This document shows positions 31,726 through 42,211 of a DNA stretch of 64,000 nt, piece by piece. Within the stretch, counting starts at the first letter, position 1. Each line of letters starts with the position of its first letter. The notes under the pieces were generated by a model that saw only the letters and a program-made list of their open reading frames with translations, ran no database searches and was not told the origin of the DNA. This DNA comes from Bidens hawaiensis (Eukaryota > Streptophyta > Magnoliopsida > Asterales > Asteraceae): assembly GCA_021521415.1 (NCBI GenBank), contig JAIQDT010001743.1, positions 248,001 to 312,000 on the forward strand, read 5' to 3'. The translations under genes were made by a program, and so were the position numbers.

Positions 31726-31870
31726 GAACTTGTAACATCATGAAAATATCGGGTCAATAATATCAAGTTTCCAAAGTCAATGGACCCAAAATCTCAAAAT
31801 CCAAACCTTAGGGTCAAAAACGAAAAATTTGGTTTTCCTGACCCATCGCGATACGCAATGGATCAGAAGG

Positions 31871-32108
31871 GACACCCATCGCGTATCGCGATGGGTTGTC
31901 TGACAATGAGACGTGTGGCTTGCCACGTGGCCACATGTGGCACAACGTTCGCCACGTGGCCACATGTGCCTCACCGTTCGCCACGTGTCAACACGTGTCA
32001 CAACATCTGCCACGTGGCGACACGTGGTAGACCTACGTGATGACTGTCGCGACCTACGTTGCGATACGCGACAGGCCGAGCAAAGGTCATCGCGTATCGC
32101 GATGACCT
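31871..32108 (+). promoter_or_regulatory. dyads and G-box cluster before TATA box
   Basis: ACCCATCGCG (31874-31883) pairs with CGCGATGGGT (31887-31896) around TAT. AGGTCATCGCG (32084-32094) pairs with CGCGATGACCT (32098-32108), also around TAT. Between them are six CACGTG cores, mostly as GCCACGTGGC, two CACATGTG, and GATACGCGA words. CACGTG is the G-box bound by plant bZIP and bHLH factors. The last dyad ends 13 bp before TATAAATA. Confidence 0.85.
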
Positions 32109-32121
32109 GGCAGAATTTTCC

Positions 32122-32129
32122 TATAAATA
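32122..32129 (+). promoter_or_regulatory. TATA box of truncated Gypsy LTR
   Basis: TATAAATA, followed by a CT-rich stretch (CTTGCTCTCTCTCACT) typical of plant transcription starts. Confidence 0.75.
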
Positions 32130-33758
32130 GCAAGGTCGGGTTCTTCATTTATGACACCAAATAAGCCTTGCTCTCTCTCACTAAAACATCTCTCTAAACC
32201 TTGGGAAGCGTGCCCTCGTTCCATCTCGAAAAACGTGCCTTAAATCCTTGATTACCGTACCCATTGCCTCAAAGTACTTGCCACATTCCGACGATGATTC
32301 AAAAAAGAAGGTGTTGCCATATCCGACATCATGATGACTAGCCTTGTAAAGCGCGTCGACGAGTGGTGAAGTATTGGTGTACATCGTTTTGCGTGCCAAG
32401 GAAAGAGTGTCGAAATAAGGCGTTGATCGAAAAAATTAAGAAGGCAAAAACGACGTCGAAGTGCTGCTCGTTTGAATAGGGTTTGATAAGCCGACAAAGG
32501 TATGCATAATGCCCAAATGAAATAATAATAAAATATTATAAAAGGCTTAAAACCCTAAGTCGAGGTTATAATCGATAAGTCGAGGTTATACTCGATACCT
32601 CGATCAATAAAATAAAATATAAAAGAAAAGAAAAGAAAGAAAATATAAATAAATACATATATACATATATGTGTGATTATAAATCCTTGTTATAAATTAC
32701 TATTTAAGTAATAATAACTATTCTTAAATAATTCAGAAAAGATAGAGGTACGTTTCTTATAAAAGAATAAACGTAAGAAAATAAGATTAACTATAGGTTG
32801 TCTTATAAAAGAAAGAAAGAAAGACATTTTTTAGAAAGAAAGAAAATACTTTTTAACTAAATGTTTTAAAGTAAAGAATAAATGATCGAGGTGACGATTA
32901 TAAAGACTAAAGGTCTTAAGCTGGATTGTATATCCGACTAACAAAAGGTTATACTCGTACTATAGGTGCGAGATATCAACGGGAAAGACCCTCGGACGGT
33001 GTTTGAAGCCGATCCAAATCGAAAAGGTGAATACGCCCCAAACTTTATATACTTGTTTTAAAACGAGTCAATGTGTTAAATGAAAAGGTTTTACATGAGA
33101 CTACGTGTCTCTAAAACGTTATAAACAAGAGTATAAGCCTAGCCCTCAGGCTGAAGTATACGTTTGTCTAGATCCTTACATATTTGGTAAAATGCGGTGG
33201 GCACATCGCACCACACTTGGTTATAGTTACGCTCGCCTGCGGGGAGTAATGACTATGTGTATAAATACGGGTACTTAACTAAGTCGAACACTGCGGTGTT
33301 TGCTGAGGTATTTAGTGTAGAGACTCGAGTTTATAATTGTGTTGTTTTAACTTGATTATTCCTAAGCCAAGATGGGCCGAGACTTACGTGGTCTCGAGGG
33401 GTGATTAAGTAAAAGAAAATATTTTCGCGTCAGCATATTCACCAGCATTCGTTGCTGACGTATTTTCTAACATTTTGCGAGTAACCAAGAATAGGGCTTG
33501 AAGAACGAAGTGCTTAAGATATCCGATGGCTCGGATCTTTTTTTATAAACTTAATATTATAACAATGGTGGTTTTGTAAATAAAACAAGTAATCTTAAAC
33601 GGGAACTTTTGATCCCGTATTTTGTGAATGTAAATATTATATTTTAAATCCACATGTTTTAAAGACTTCCGCTTTTAATATGTTAACTCTGATATATTTA
33701 CAAATGTGGTACCAACTGTTGGTCGCACCCCTAGGTCATAGATGGGGGTGTGACAGGT

Positions 33759-33771
33759 TGGTATCAGAGCC
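33759..33771 (+). promoter_or_regulatory. primer-binding site of truncated Gypsy
   Basis: TGGTATCAGAGCC three bases after the LTR end, complementary to initiator tRNA-Met. Confidence 0.9.
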
Positions 33772-33921
33772 ATCAATCTTAGCGAATTAGGTATTACAAA
33801 ATAATACCTAAGCTTCGATTCAAGTATATGAAAAATATTTTATTTGATTATTTGAATAGGGATAAGATAGGCTGGTAACCTTTTCTTCCCCCCCCCCCTC
33901 ACTCTAAACCACCCAACTTAG

Positions 33922-34350
33922 ATGCCTTTCAAGAAAATGATGGAAAATTATGAACGTAGAGCAAGACGAGCTGGAATCGTTGAACCCTTTCCAAAGGATA
34001 ACATGAGTGAAGACTAATATGAAGCGTTTTTCAATCAAGACGTAGAATACGACCGAACCAAACCGTTTCATTTCCCTGACACAGAACAAAGTCCAATCAA
34101 CCTACCCGACGATAAACCAAGGCAAGGATACAAAGCACCGAGACATTCAAGCTACCATCCTTCAAGTATACCAATGTACCACCCATCGGAGATTCCCACA
34201 TATCAACCATCAGAGATTCCGCCATACTATCCATCTGAAGTCCCAACGTACATATCACAAAATCCTCATCCATCATACACTTTCCTCGCTGGTAAGCAAA
34301 TAAAGGAATACCAAGGTCTCCCCTTCAGATTGGATACAATGCCATTCTGA
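33922..34350 (+). pseudogene. gag: truncated Gypsy gag, first part
   Basis: From ATG 33922 a 142-codon frame (MPFKKMMENYERRARRAG) is broken by TAA at 34015-34017 and ends at TGA 34348. It includes a repeated short motif: HPSEIPTY, QPSEIPPY, YPSEVPTY. It lies where Gypsy gag starts. The position supports Gag; the sequence alone is not diagnostic. Confidence 0.6.
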
Positions 34351-34390
34351 TCAGCTACGGTGGCATACAGAAACATCAGCCTTCGACGAT

Positions 34391-34647
34391 GTGAATTCTC
34401 ACCCCAATCCTTCTGAAGGATCATCCCGCAAGCCTAGGATGAGAGTCATGATGCCGTATGAAAGCTTCCGCATTCCCTCGATGACGAAGGAGACTGCTCA
34501 ACTAATGGAGGAAGAGGACCCTGATGAAGAAGAGGACCCAGAGGAAAAATCAGAAGAAGATCCTGAAGAGTACCCGGAGAATCCCAATGAAGTGACAACA
34601 CCGATGGAGGAACCGTTCTCCCACCAGAATTCAGATTATGGCTCCAT
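34391..34647 (+). pseudogene. gag: truncated Gypsy gag, acidic segment
   Basis: A frame reading MNSHPNPSEGSS, then a Glu/Asp/Pro-rich run (EEEDPDEEEDPEE). It continues past 34647 into the 3' LTR fragment only because of the deletion; the last 36 residues of the 121-residue ORF are LTR sequence. Probably a later part of the same gag in a shifted frame. Confidence 0.5.
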
Positions 34648-35235
34648 AGATCCTTACATATGTGGTAAAATGCAGTGGGCACATCGCATCACACTTGGTT
34701 ATGGTTACGCTCGCCTGCGGGGAGTAATGACCATGTGTATACATACGGGTACTTAACTAAGTCGAACGTTGCGGTGTTTGTTGAGGTATTTAGTGTAAAG
34801 ACTCGAGTTTATAATTGTGTTGTTTTAACTTAATTATTCCTAAGCCAATATGGGCCAAGACTTACGTGGTCTCGAGGGGTGATTAAGAAAAAGAAAATAT
34901 TTTCGCGTTAGCATATTCACCAGCATTCGTTGCTGACGTATTTTCTCACATTTTGCAGGTAACCAAGAATAGAGCTTGAAGAACGAAGTGGTCAAGATAT
35001 CCGATGGCTCAGATCTTTTTTTATAAACTTAATATTATAACAATGGTGGTTTTGTAAATAAAACAAGTAATCTTAAACGAGAACTTTTAAAATCCCGTAT
35101 TTTGTGAATGTAAATATTATATTTTAAATCCACATGTTTTAAAGACTTTCGCTTTTAATATGTTAACTCTGATATATTTACAAATGTGGTACCAACTGTT
35201 GGTCGCACCCCTAGGCCATAGATGGGGGTATGACA
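34648..35235 (+). repeat. 3' LTR fragment of truncated Gypsy
   Basis: 588 bp matching 33170-33755 with few changes, ending TATGACA. The first about 1.4 kb of the LTR is missing. Confidence 0.9.
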
Positions 35236-36338
35236 GAACTGATGCTTAAATTTGGTTACTGAATATAGTCTAAATATGTTAAACATACAACTTAATTATC
35301 GGGAATCCCGAAAATACTGTAATTTTAGTTACACCTAAAATATTTCAAATCTTAAAAAATTATAGTCAAACTAATTATAGCCAATTCAAAATGCTGTTTA
35401 ATTATAGTCAAAACATATGTTTCAAAATTTAAAATTTCATAACAAAATGATGTATATTACGTCAATTTATGTTTATTAAGAAAATCTCAATTAATAGACT
35501 AATAAAATTAAGAAATCGAAAAATTGGCTTACGGAGTTGATGAAGAAGACGGAACGCGTTGACCTCTGTCAAAGGGAGACATCAGATATAAAGATGAATA
35601 ATTCTTATATTCAGATATTAGGATTTAGAACTGATTTTTAACAAACCTAATGAATGGGTTACTGAATTAAATGGATTATAATCGGGTTAAAAATGGGCGC
35701 GTGTACTCATTTAGAAGTTATGGATTTAGAATTGATTTTTGATTTAAATTAATTAGTGATTGATGTGACAATTATATATATGGAAATCGTATTATGTGGA
35801 AGCATATGTGGACACCCTAGAAGAGTGACATGTGGAACCATTGTGTTGCTTTAATAGTAAGATTTATGTAATTAAAATCATGGAAATATATTAAATAGAA
35901 TTTGACTAATAATAAAAACCATGGAAATATATTAAATCGGATTTGACAAAGAATCAAAATTCTGGAAATATATTAAATGGATTTGACCAACAACAATAGA
36001 AGATTGATGATGTCTAAATCAATTAAATTACATGAATTGTGTAGAATACACAAATACAATAATAATCATAATATAACATCATCAACACTCCATCAAAGCC
36101 AATTTGTAGCAAAAACTCCATGAATGGCATTAGTTATTCAACTAAATTTGGGGTCATACCCTAATATTGATATCAACAGATAACAGCTGATTAGTAACCG
36201 AAACAAATGATTGGTAAAATCAGAAATTATATTTTGGTTAGTAAGAGGAATAATTACCAACAAAACCGATAACAATTGATATCACATAATAATGGAATTA
36301 CCAATTCTGTAAGAGTTTAATTATGTGAACAAATATAC
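35236..36338. other. intergenic with a short tandem repeat
   Basis: No gene seen. At about 35878-35995 there are three direct copies of a roughly 50-bp unit containing GGAAATATATTAAAT and ATTTGAC. From 36180 on, AACCGATAACAATTGA-type sequence begins and resumes after the Tat element at 45470-45600. It ends with TATAC, the target copy of the Tat element. Confidence 0.6.
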
Positions 36339-37410
36339 TGTTTTGGACAAAAATCTGCTAAGGATCATGTATCCAAATCGGTTATGTGAGGTTTAGTGCT
36401 AAAATGATAACAACGATTATATGAACGAAAAAGGGATGAACACCGTGATTTGATCACGAGGGAAAAAGCCCTTAATTACGATAATCTTACGTCGGTCAAA
36501 ACTTAACAAGGTAATCTTTGGTCGAATGACTTCGGTCAAGGATTAGCAAGTTAATCTTTGGTCGAATCACTTCAGTCAAGGATCAACGAGGTAACCTTTG
36601 GTCGGATAGTACGTGATTATAGTAATCTTCGACACAAAAAACCCCCGGACGGTGAAAACTATCACCGTCAAGTTTATTAATGACAAAAATCGGGTTACAA
36701 AGGTGGAGATATGATCAAAGATTACAAAGAATATCTAAGTGTGTGTGTGTGAATGAACTGCTAGAGAGAGTTCTTGACAGAGTATTTGAGAGTGTCTGCA
36801 GCTAATGAGTGTGAACAAGTGACCTAACTTTGATCATAATCTCAATATAAATAATAAATAAAAGCTAACTAACTCCTATTTTTATGGCACTACTCCAACT
36901 AACTTAGTCTTCACCATTGACCACGTGATGGAGGTGCCTTGTAGCTTAATTTTAGGTAGACCACGTCCTTGAGCCGTTACACTTGATAAATATCAGCCTT
37001 CATATAAGAAACAACCGTTAACAACATCAAATACCGAGGATCCATGATCCTGACATAGCTCTGGAACTCTTCAGAAGGATAATTGATCCAGAAATGTCTT
37101 CAAGAATAACATATCCTCAGTACTCAGTTATTTGTGACACAACAAGAAGTCCTATAAATCCGTCACTTCTCCCACTAAACGTGTTACAGCCATTTGACCA
37201 CGTGTTTGGCAAGTCCAATAGCGAGATATCCGGTGGAATAAGTCTTGGAGCCGTTATACTTATAAAATAACAACCTACACACAAGAAACAATTGTTAATA
37301 ATACCAAGTACTGAGGACCACTGATCCTGACAGGATCTGTCTAAGGATAACAGATCCAAGAACATATGTCAGGATAACGTATCCCAGTGTCAAATTTCCG
37401 TGCCCTAACA
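36339..37410 (-). repeat. 3' LTR of Tat Gypsy
   Basis: On the minus strand it begins TGTTAGGGCACGG and ends GTCCAAAACA. Within it, a unit with CTTTGGTCGAATCACTTC is repeated about 2.5 times at 36494-36604. The minus ORF at 37117-37365 recurs in the other LTR and is not a gene. Confidence 0.92.
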
Positions 37411-37411
37411 A

Positions 37412-37421
37412 TTGCCCCCCC
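37412..37421 (-). promoter_or_regulatory. polypurine tract of Tat Gypsy
   Basis: On the minus strand GGGGGGGCAAT directly before the LTR start. The G-run is the expected primer. Confidence 0.75.
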
Positions 37422-38952
37422 AAAATGGCGGTTGTGATAAGATCACAGCTGTCATTTTGCTTTTGAATTCAAACTTCCTGCAAAAACATATGAGATTTGA
37501 CAAACTAGATATAATTATCAAATATCTATAGAGTCTCCTTGAGAACTTCCCTTCAAGCTATACATCCAAAACCTCTTATTCTTCCTGCAAATCATGAACA
37601 ACTAGTAATACTTGTTTAACCCGGGTAGATGTTCCATCTTTCGAATGGTGAAATCCGGGTTAAGATTTTTGGTAATTGCAAGTAAGTTTAATAAATAGTA
37701 TCTTTTAACTATCTGTTGATTGTCTGTTATTTTGAAAGTTTGTCTGATATAGCTTTAGGCTTGTTGAAAGTTTTGAGAAATATTCTTTAGTAAAAATTTT
37801 TTTAGGATAAAAGATCCTTATGAAAATTGCTTAGGATAAAATATCCTTAAAAGTTGATAAAAGTTTTATAATAGTATTTCCTTGAAGGACAAATTTAGGA
37901 TAGAGTATCCTTAAAATAGGTAAAAAATTTTAGTAATAAAACAACTTTAAGGGAATAATCCTCTAAACTGAAATATCCAAATTTATCGCAACCAATACGA
38001 TACATAAGTTAATTAACAGAGATCATACAAGAAGGTCTAGATAGACCTAAGTTACCATAAGTATTGAACTCTCAGTGATCCTTGAAGGAACAGCTTTAGG
38101 ATTCGGGATCCTTAGAATTTTGATCCTCAGAAACTAATTTATGATACCTGATGCAAATAACTTATATATTATCTGGGATTAAACCCATTAAGATGGGGAC
38201 AAGCCCACAAAATAAACTGGGGACAAGCCCAACAAACTGGGGACAAGCCCATAAAATAAACTGGATTAAACCCATTAAACTGGGGACAAGCCCATAAAAT
38301 AAACTTGGGACAAGCCCGTGCCTTGGGACAAGCCCATAAAATAAACTGGGGACAAGCCCATGCAACTGGGGACAAGCCCGTGTAATCTGGGGACAAGCCC
38401 GTGAACTGGTGTTAAACTGGGGACTGGCCCAAAGATACGGATGTCAACTGGGGACTCGCCCAAACCGGGATTTAGCCCAAATGTGAGATAACGTGAAAAC
38501 GTTATAAACCGGTGGTATGGTACGTCTACCATAAATCGTAGAATCCTCCATATAGCCGAAGACAACGAAATTGTCAGCCACTAAGCGTGTACTGGTCCCG
38601 CTGCCCTAGACTATACGTTGGATAGCGTGCGCAACTGGCGATCGTGAGAAAAGTGAAAACCTTTAAACCGTAGGGGATATGACCATCGGGGGTCATACCA
38701 AATCGTGGGCTAGGCCAAGGAAAATAGCAATGTACCTTAAGCGTGAGGGAGAGATGGCCAACCTCTTAGACATTAAACCTCTTGTTGAAATCTGCATTGT
38801 TACTTAAAAACTTGGAAAAGATAAATATTAAGAATACATTATCCTTAAAATAACAAGAATATGAAATGAATAAGTGATCAAATAGATATTACCAATTTTA
38901 GGATCCTTGATCCTAGATTGATGCTTGATTTTCGAAGGATACTAGATCCTGA
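37422..38952 (-). other. 3' untranslated region of Tat Gypsy
   Basis: Noncoding between integrase and polypurine tract. The word AGGAT/ATCCT recurs densely, and a minisatellite occupies 38170-38470. The 37422-38160 part has scattered TTAGGATAAA-ATATCCTTA-type inverted pairs. Confidence 0.8.
38170..38470 (-). repeat. minisatellite with GGGGACAAGCCC units
   Basis: About ten imperfect copies of a variable-length unit built from CTGGGGACAAGCCC with or without ATAAAATAAA. Overlapping minus-strand ORFs (38162-38565) with repeated GLVPS or WACPQ peptides come only from the repeat. Confidence 0.92.
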
Positions 38953-39880
38953 CTAGAAAAAATACTTTTTGAGATGGATAGCATTCCATACTCTGGGTAA
39001 CCTGTTGCCTTCCATTGTTAGCAAGTGATATGCCCCCTTCCCAGCTTCTGACTCGATCAAGTAGGGACCTTCCCATTTGGGTGCTAACTTTCCATCTGCT
39101 AGATTAGTTGTGTTTTGGAAGGCTTTCCTCAATACTAGATCTCCTTCCTGAAATCTTCTGATCCTTGTATTCTTGTTGTATGCCCCAGCTACCCTTTGTT
39201 GATAAGCTTCCATTCTGATCTTGGCTAGGTCTCTGAGTTCTTCTACAGTACCCAAGTCTTCTAGAAGGATTTCTTCGTTGGCTTTAGGATCACGGATGCT
39301 TGTTCTGGCTGTAGGGACCACCATTTCTGTAGGGACTACTGCTTCTGATCCAAACGCCAATGAGAAGGGTGTTTGACCTGTTGCATTCTTTGGTGTTGTT
39401 TTATCAGCCCAAAGAACATATGGTAGCTCTTCAGCCCACTTGCCTTTCTTGGATCCTAGTTTCTTCTTCAAGTTGTTGATAATAATCTTGTTACTTGATT
39501 CTGCTTGACCAATGGCTTGAGGATGAACTGGTGTAGAAGTGATCGTCTTGATGCCCCAACTGTCACAAAAGTTAGTGGTTCTATTCCTGATAAACTGGGA
39601 ACCATTGTCACAAATAATTTCAGCGGGAATACCAAATCTAGTTATAATATTTCGTTTAATAAAAGATATTACTTCCCTTTCTCGGACTTGTACAAATGCT
39701 TCTGCCTCAATCCATTTGGAGAAGTAGTCAGTCATAGCAAGTATAAAGACCTTTCCACCGGGTGCTTTTGGTAGCTTTCCCACAATGTCCATACCCTATT
39801 TCATGAAGGGCCATGAAAAGGATATAGGATACAGAGGCTCCGCCGGCTGATGAAGGATGTTCGCGTGTCTTTTTCAAGCA
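38953..39880 (-). pseudogene. Tat Gypsy integrase
   Basis: The 279-residue ORF at 38953-39792 holds the catalytic core: MDIVGKLP (first Asp), ICDNGSQF (second Asp), HPQAIGQAESSN (Glu), then a C-terminal part with FQEGDLVLRK and PKWEGPYLI ending in LKKYFF. Upstream the same frame continues to the zinc motif at 39874-39960 with two nonsense changes: the last Cys codon of the CDAC motif is TGA, and a Trp codon just before GMDIVG is TAG. Otherwise it is complete. It would insert the element; here translation is cut in two. Confidence 0.9.
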
Positions 39881-40443
39881 TCACATTTCCTTGAATACTC
39901 CACTGCATCCTTCTTCATTGTTGGCCAGAAGTATCCAGTTCTGAGTATCCTGGAAAATAACTCTCTTCCACCTGTGTGATTGCCGCAATATCCTTCGTGA
40001 AAATCCTTGAGTACTTCTTGGATCTCAGGATCCTCGATGCACCTCAGATATGGACCTGCAAGATATTTTCTATATACCATATCATCTAATAAAATATATT
40101 GGGATACCTTGAGTTTGGCGGACTTGGGATTTTCTGTGGTAGTGATTTCTCCATCCTGGAGGAATTTCTTGATTGGGAGGATCCAAGATCCTACTTTTAG
40201 TAAGGATGAGGGATCCTTAGGTTCCTCTGTGCATTCCATAGTTACTTCCACAGCTTTTTGTTCTCCACTTGCCGGAGACAATATGTGAATGATAGGTATC
40301 TTTACATCATCCGGGATCTTCAATGATGATGCTAAGTTTGCTAAGGCATCTGCCCTAGCATTTTCTTCTCTAGGTACCTGTAATATACTAAACAACTCGA
40401 AGGATTTTGCTAATTCCTTCATAATTTCTAAATATTTGACCAT
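39874..40443 (-). pseudogene. Tat Gypsy archaeal-type RNase H end and integrase zinc region
   Basis: A 189-residue fragment. The first part (VPREENARADALANLASS) is the C-terminal part of the second RNase H, with the conserved ADALANL segment. Then comes a linker and the integrase N-terminal zinc region (HEGYCGNHTGGRELFSRI, then RKCDA) cut at a stop. The reading frame upstream is lost between 40443 and 40541. Confidence 0.85.
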
Positions 40444-40540
40444 ATTCTAATCTTTTACGGTGTAAGAACCGTTAAAGCGATTAGTTATAAGTAAAGAGTC
40501 TATCTAAACTTGAAGATACCTGATCCTCATTTTCTTTTGG

Positions 40541-40921
40541 CTAAAAGTAAACCTGCGATAAGTGCTTCGTATTCTGCCTCATTGTTGGTGGCTTGGAATG
40601 CATATGCAATGGACTGGGTATTATGTCCCCCTGTGGCGATTTCAGTAGGATACCCAATCCTGTTCCTCTTACGTTGTATGCTCCATCTGTGAAGAGGGTC
40701 CAAGGATCCTTTGTTTCTTCTAGTTGCTGAACTTCCAAATCAGCTTCCTTCTGCATGTCGCTACTGAAATCAGCCACAAAGTCTATAAGCTCTCGTGACT
40801 TAATGGTTGTTCTAAGCTCATACTGAATGTCATATGCACTCAACTTCACAACCAACTTGGCCATCCTTCCTGACAACTCTGTCTTTCTAAGCACATCCTT
40901 AACAGAATAGTTAGTTCTCAA
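40541..40921 (-). pseudogene. Tat Gypsy RNase H junction
   Basis: 126 residues. The first half (LRKTELSGRMAKLVVKL, then LIDFVADF) closes the retroviral-type RNase H. The second (PWTLFTDGAYNVRGTGLGI) opens the archaeal-type RNase H with its first catalytic Asp. Having both in tandem marks the Tat group. Confidence 0.85.
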
Positions 40922-40937
40922 AATAATAGTATGGTGT

Positions 40938-41463
40938 TTAAAAATAATGTCTCAACTTGGTTGAGGCAATAATCAAAGCAAGAATTAAATTCTCAATGTG
41001 AGAATACCTGACCTCTGCATCTAAGAGGCTTTTACTTACATAATATACCGGATGATGTGGACCTTCATGATCCTTCGCCAGAACATCATTGACTACATTA
41101 CCTGAAACGTCTAAGTATAGAGACAACGGCTCACCATAAATTGGCTTCATCAAGACTATTGTTGAGGATAGATAATCCTTAAGATCCTTCAGCGCATCTT
41201 CATGCTTTTGAGTCCATTCAAACTTCCATGGTCTTGCCTAACTGGTCTTTGAACATCATATTGACCAATCTTTGACATGTTGCCCCTGTCATGTCTGAAT
41301 GCTTAAAGGCAAAGGTGGATTTTCTTCGCCCTAGTAAGGATACTATATCCTTATCAATTTTGCTGGGGATACTGGATCCTAGGAACACCTTTACATCTGG
41401 ATCCTCGGGATCCAAGGATACTTTTTTTAACGTCTTTCTACCGAGCTTCCAGAACGTCCCCAA
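40938..41463 (-). pseudogene. Tat Gypsy RT with catalytic core deleted
   Basis: From 41463 leftward the frame reads SLDPEDPDVKVFLGSSIP and FAFKHSDMTG, the segment before RT. It then jumps straight to ATCQRLVNMMFKDQLGKTMEV, a late part of RT, so about 200 residues of fingers and palm are missing. After TMEV, where YVDD should follow, the sequence jumps again to FEWTQKHEDALKDLKDYL, in the connection. The metal-binding YVDD is absent. The last part (PLSLYLDVSGNVV, PVYYVSKSLLDAEVRY) is the start of RNase H. This element cannot make active RT. Confidence 0.88.
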
Positions 41464-41479
41464 GATGTTGTTGTGGTTG

Positions 41480-42022
41480 CTATGCTACAGTTTGCTTGGT
41501 TGTTGGCTTCATCGATGACGAATAATAGTTCTTGGCTTCCACTTGATCGCCATCTATCCTTATTACTCCCCATGGGGTAGGAAGCTTGATGCACTGATGG
41601 TATGTAGAAGCCACTGCTTTCATTCCATGTAGCCAAGGCCTACCTAAAATAACATTGCAACAAGAAAGGTTATCAATTACACAAAATCTTTGATAAGAAT
41701 TTAACCCTTCGATGTATATCGGTAGGTTGATGTCCCCCAATATTTTCTTGGTTTCTCCACTAAAACCAAATAGCACCGATGTTCTTGGGATGATTTTTAA
41801 ATCTGGTATGTTCATCTTCTGAAGTACATCATGTTGGATGATATTGACCGAGCTACCACCGTCAACTAGGATCCTGCGAACATAATGGTTAGCTATAAAT
41901 AAAGTAATACTCAAACCGTCCTGGTGAGGATCCTGGATGCTTGATTTGTCTTCTTCATCGAAAAAGATTCTTTTGTCAGTTATTGATGTAGTGGGGATAA
42001 GCGGTCTTTCCCCATTATTCAA
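41480..42022 (-). pseudogene. Tat Gypsy protease
   Basis: A 180-residue ORF with the aspartic protease active site LVDGGSSVNII at about residues 53-63 (near 41850) and, later, NVILGRPWLHGM, the conserved flap-to-end motif of plant Gypsy proteases. The domain is complete, but its frame is separated from gag upstream and RT downstream. Confidence 0.85.
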
Positions 42023-42211
42023 TTCGGTATTCTCAACGAGGGTCTCTGCTGTCGGAGAGGAACTTCGAAATATATCTGCGTCTCAGGAGACGAAGTTGAT
42101 CACGTGCGCATCTGGTGGTGGTGGTGGTGCTTTCTAAGGGGCTTCTTCAGGATCCTGGATCCTTGATTTCTTACCGGGTGACTCCTATTTTGTTGAAGTA
42201 CCCAATCCTTC

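Larger units (their letters stand above)
31731..33755 (+). repeat. 5' LTR of truncated Gypsy
   Basis: A 2,025-bp LTR. U3 (31845-32110) holds dyads with stems of 9-11 bp and the loop TAT, and a cluster of CACGTG boxes (31920-32030). TATAAATA lies at 32122-32129. Later come a doubled 20-bp segment (AGTCGAGGTTATAATCGATA and a near copy, about 32559-32600) and AAAG-rich stretches. ORFs on both strands at 31777-32497 arise from the palindromic GC-rich part and I do not accept them as genes. Confidence 0.9.
31731..35235 (+). mobile_element. Gypsy element, internally deleted
   Basis: Starts TGTAACATCATG and ends GGGGGTATGACA, with a perfect GAACT duplication at 31726-31730 and 35236-35240. A complete 2,025-bp 5' LTR (31731-33755) is followed by primer site TGGTATCAGAGCC, the start of gag, and only the last 588 bp of the 3' LTR (34648-35235). 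Pol, the polypurine tract and most of the 3' LTR are gone. The junction lies at a short shared sequence (AGATCCTTACATAT, found at 33174 in the 5' LTR and at 34649), suggesting deletion between short homologies. It is not autonomous. Confidence 0.9.

Noticed and set aside
31777..32164. ORFs on both strands over the G-box region
   Set aside because: Inside the Gypsy LTR; frames are open only because of palindromic GC-rich repeats.
34391..34756. 121-residue ORF treated as one gene
   Set aside because: Its last part is 3' LTR sequence joined by a deletion; only the first part is probably gag.
38162..38565. Minus ORFs with repeated GLVPS or WACPQ peptides
   Set aside because: Translation of the minisatellite in three frames; no start context or conserved frame.
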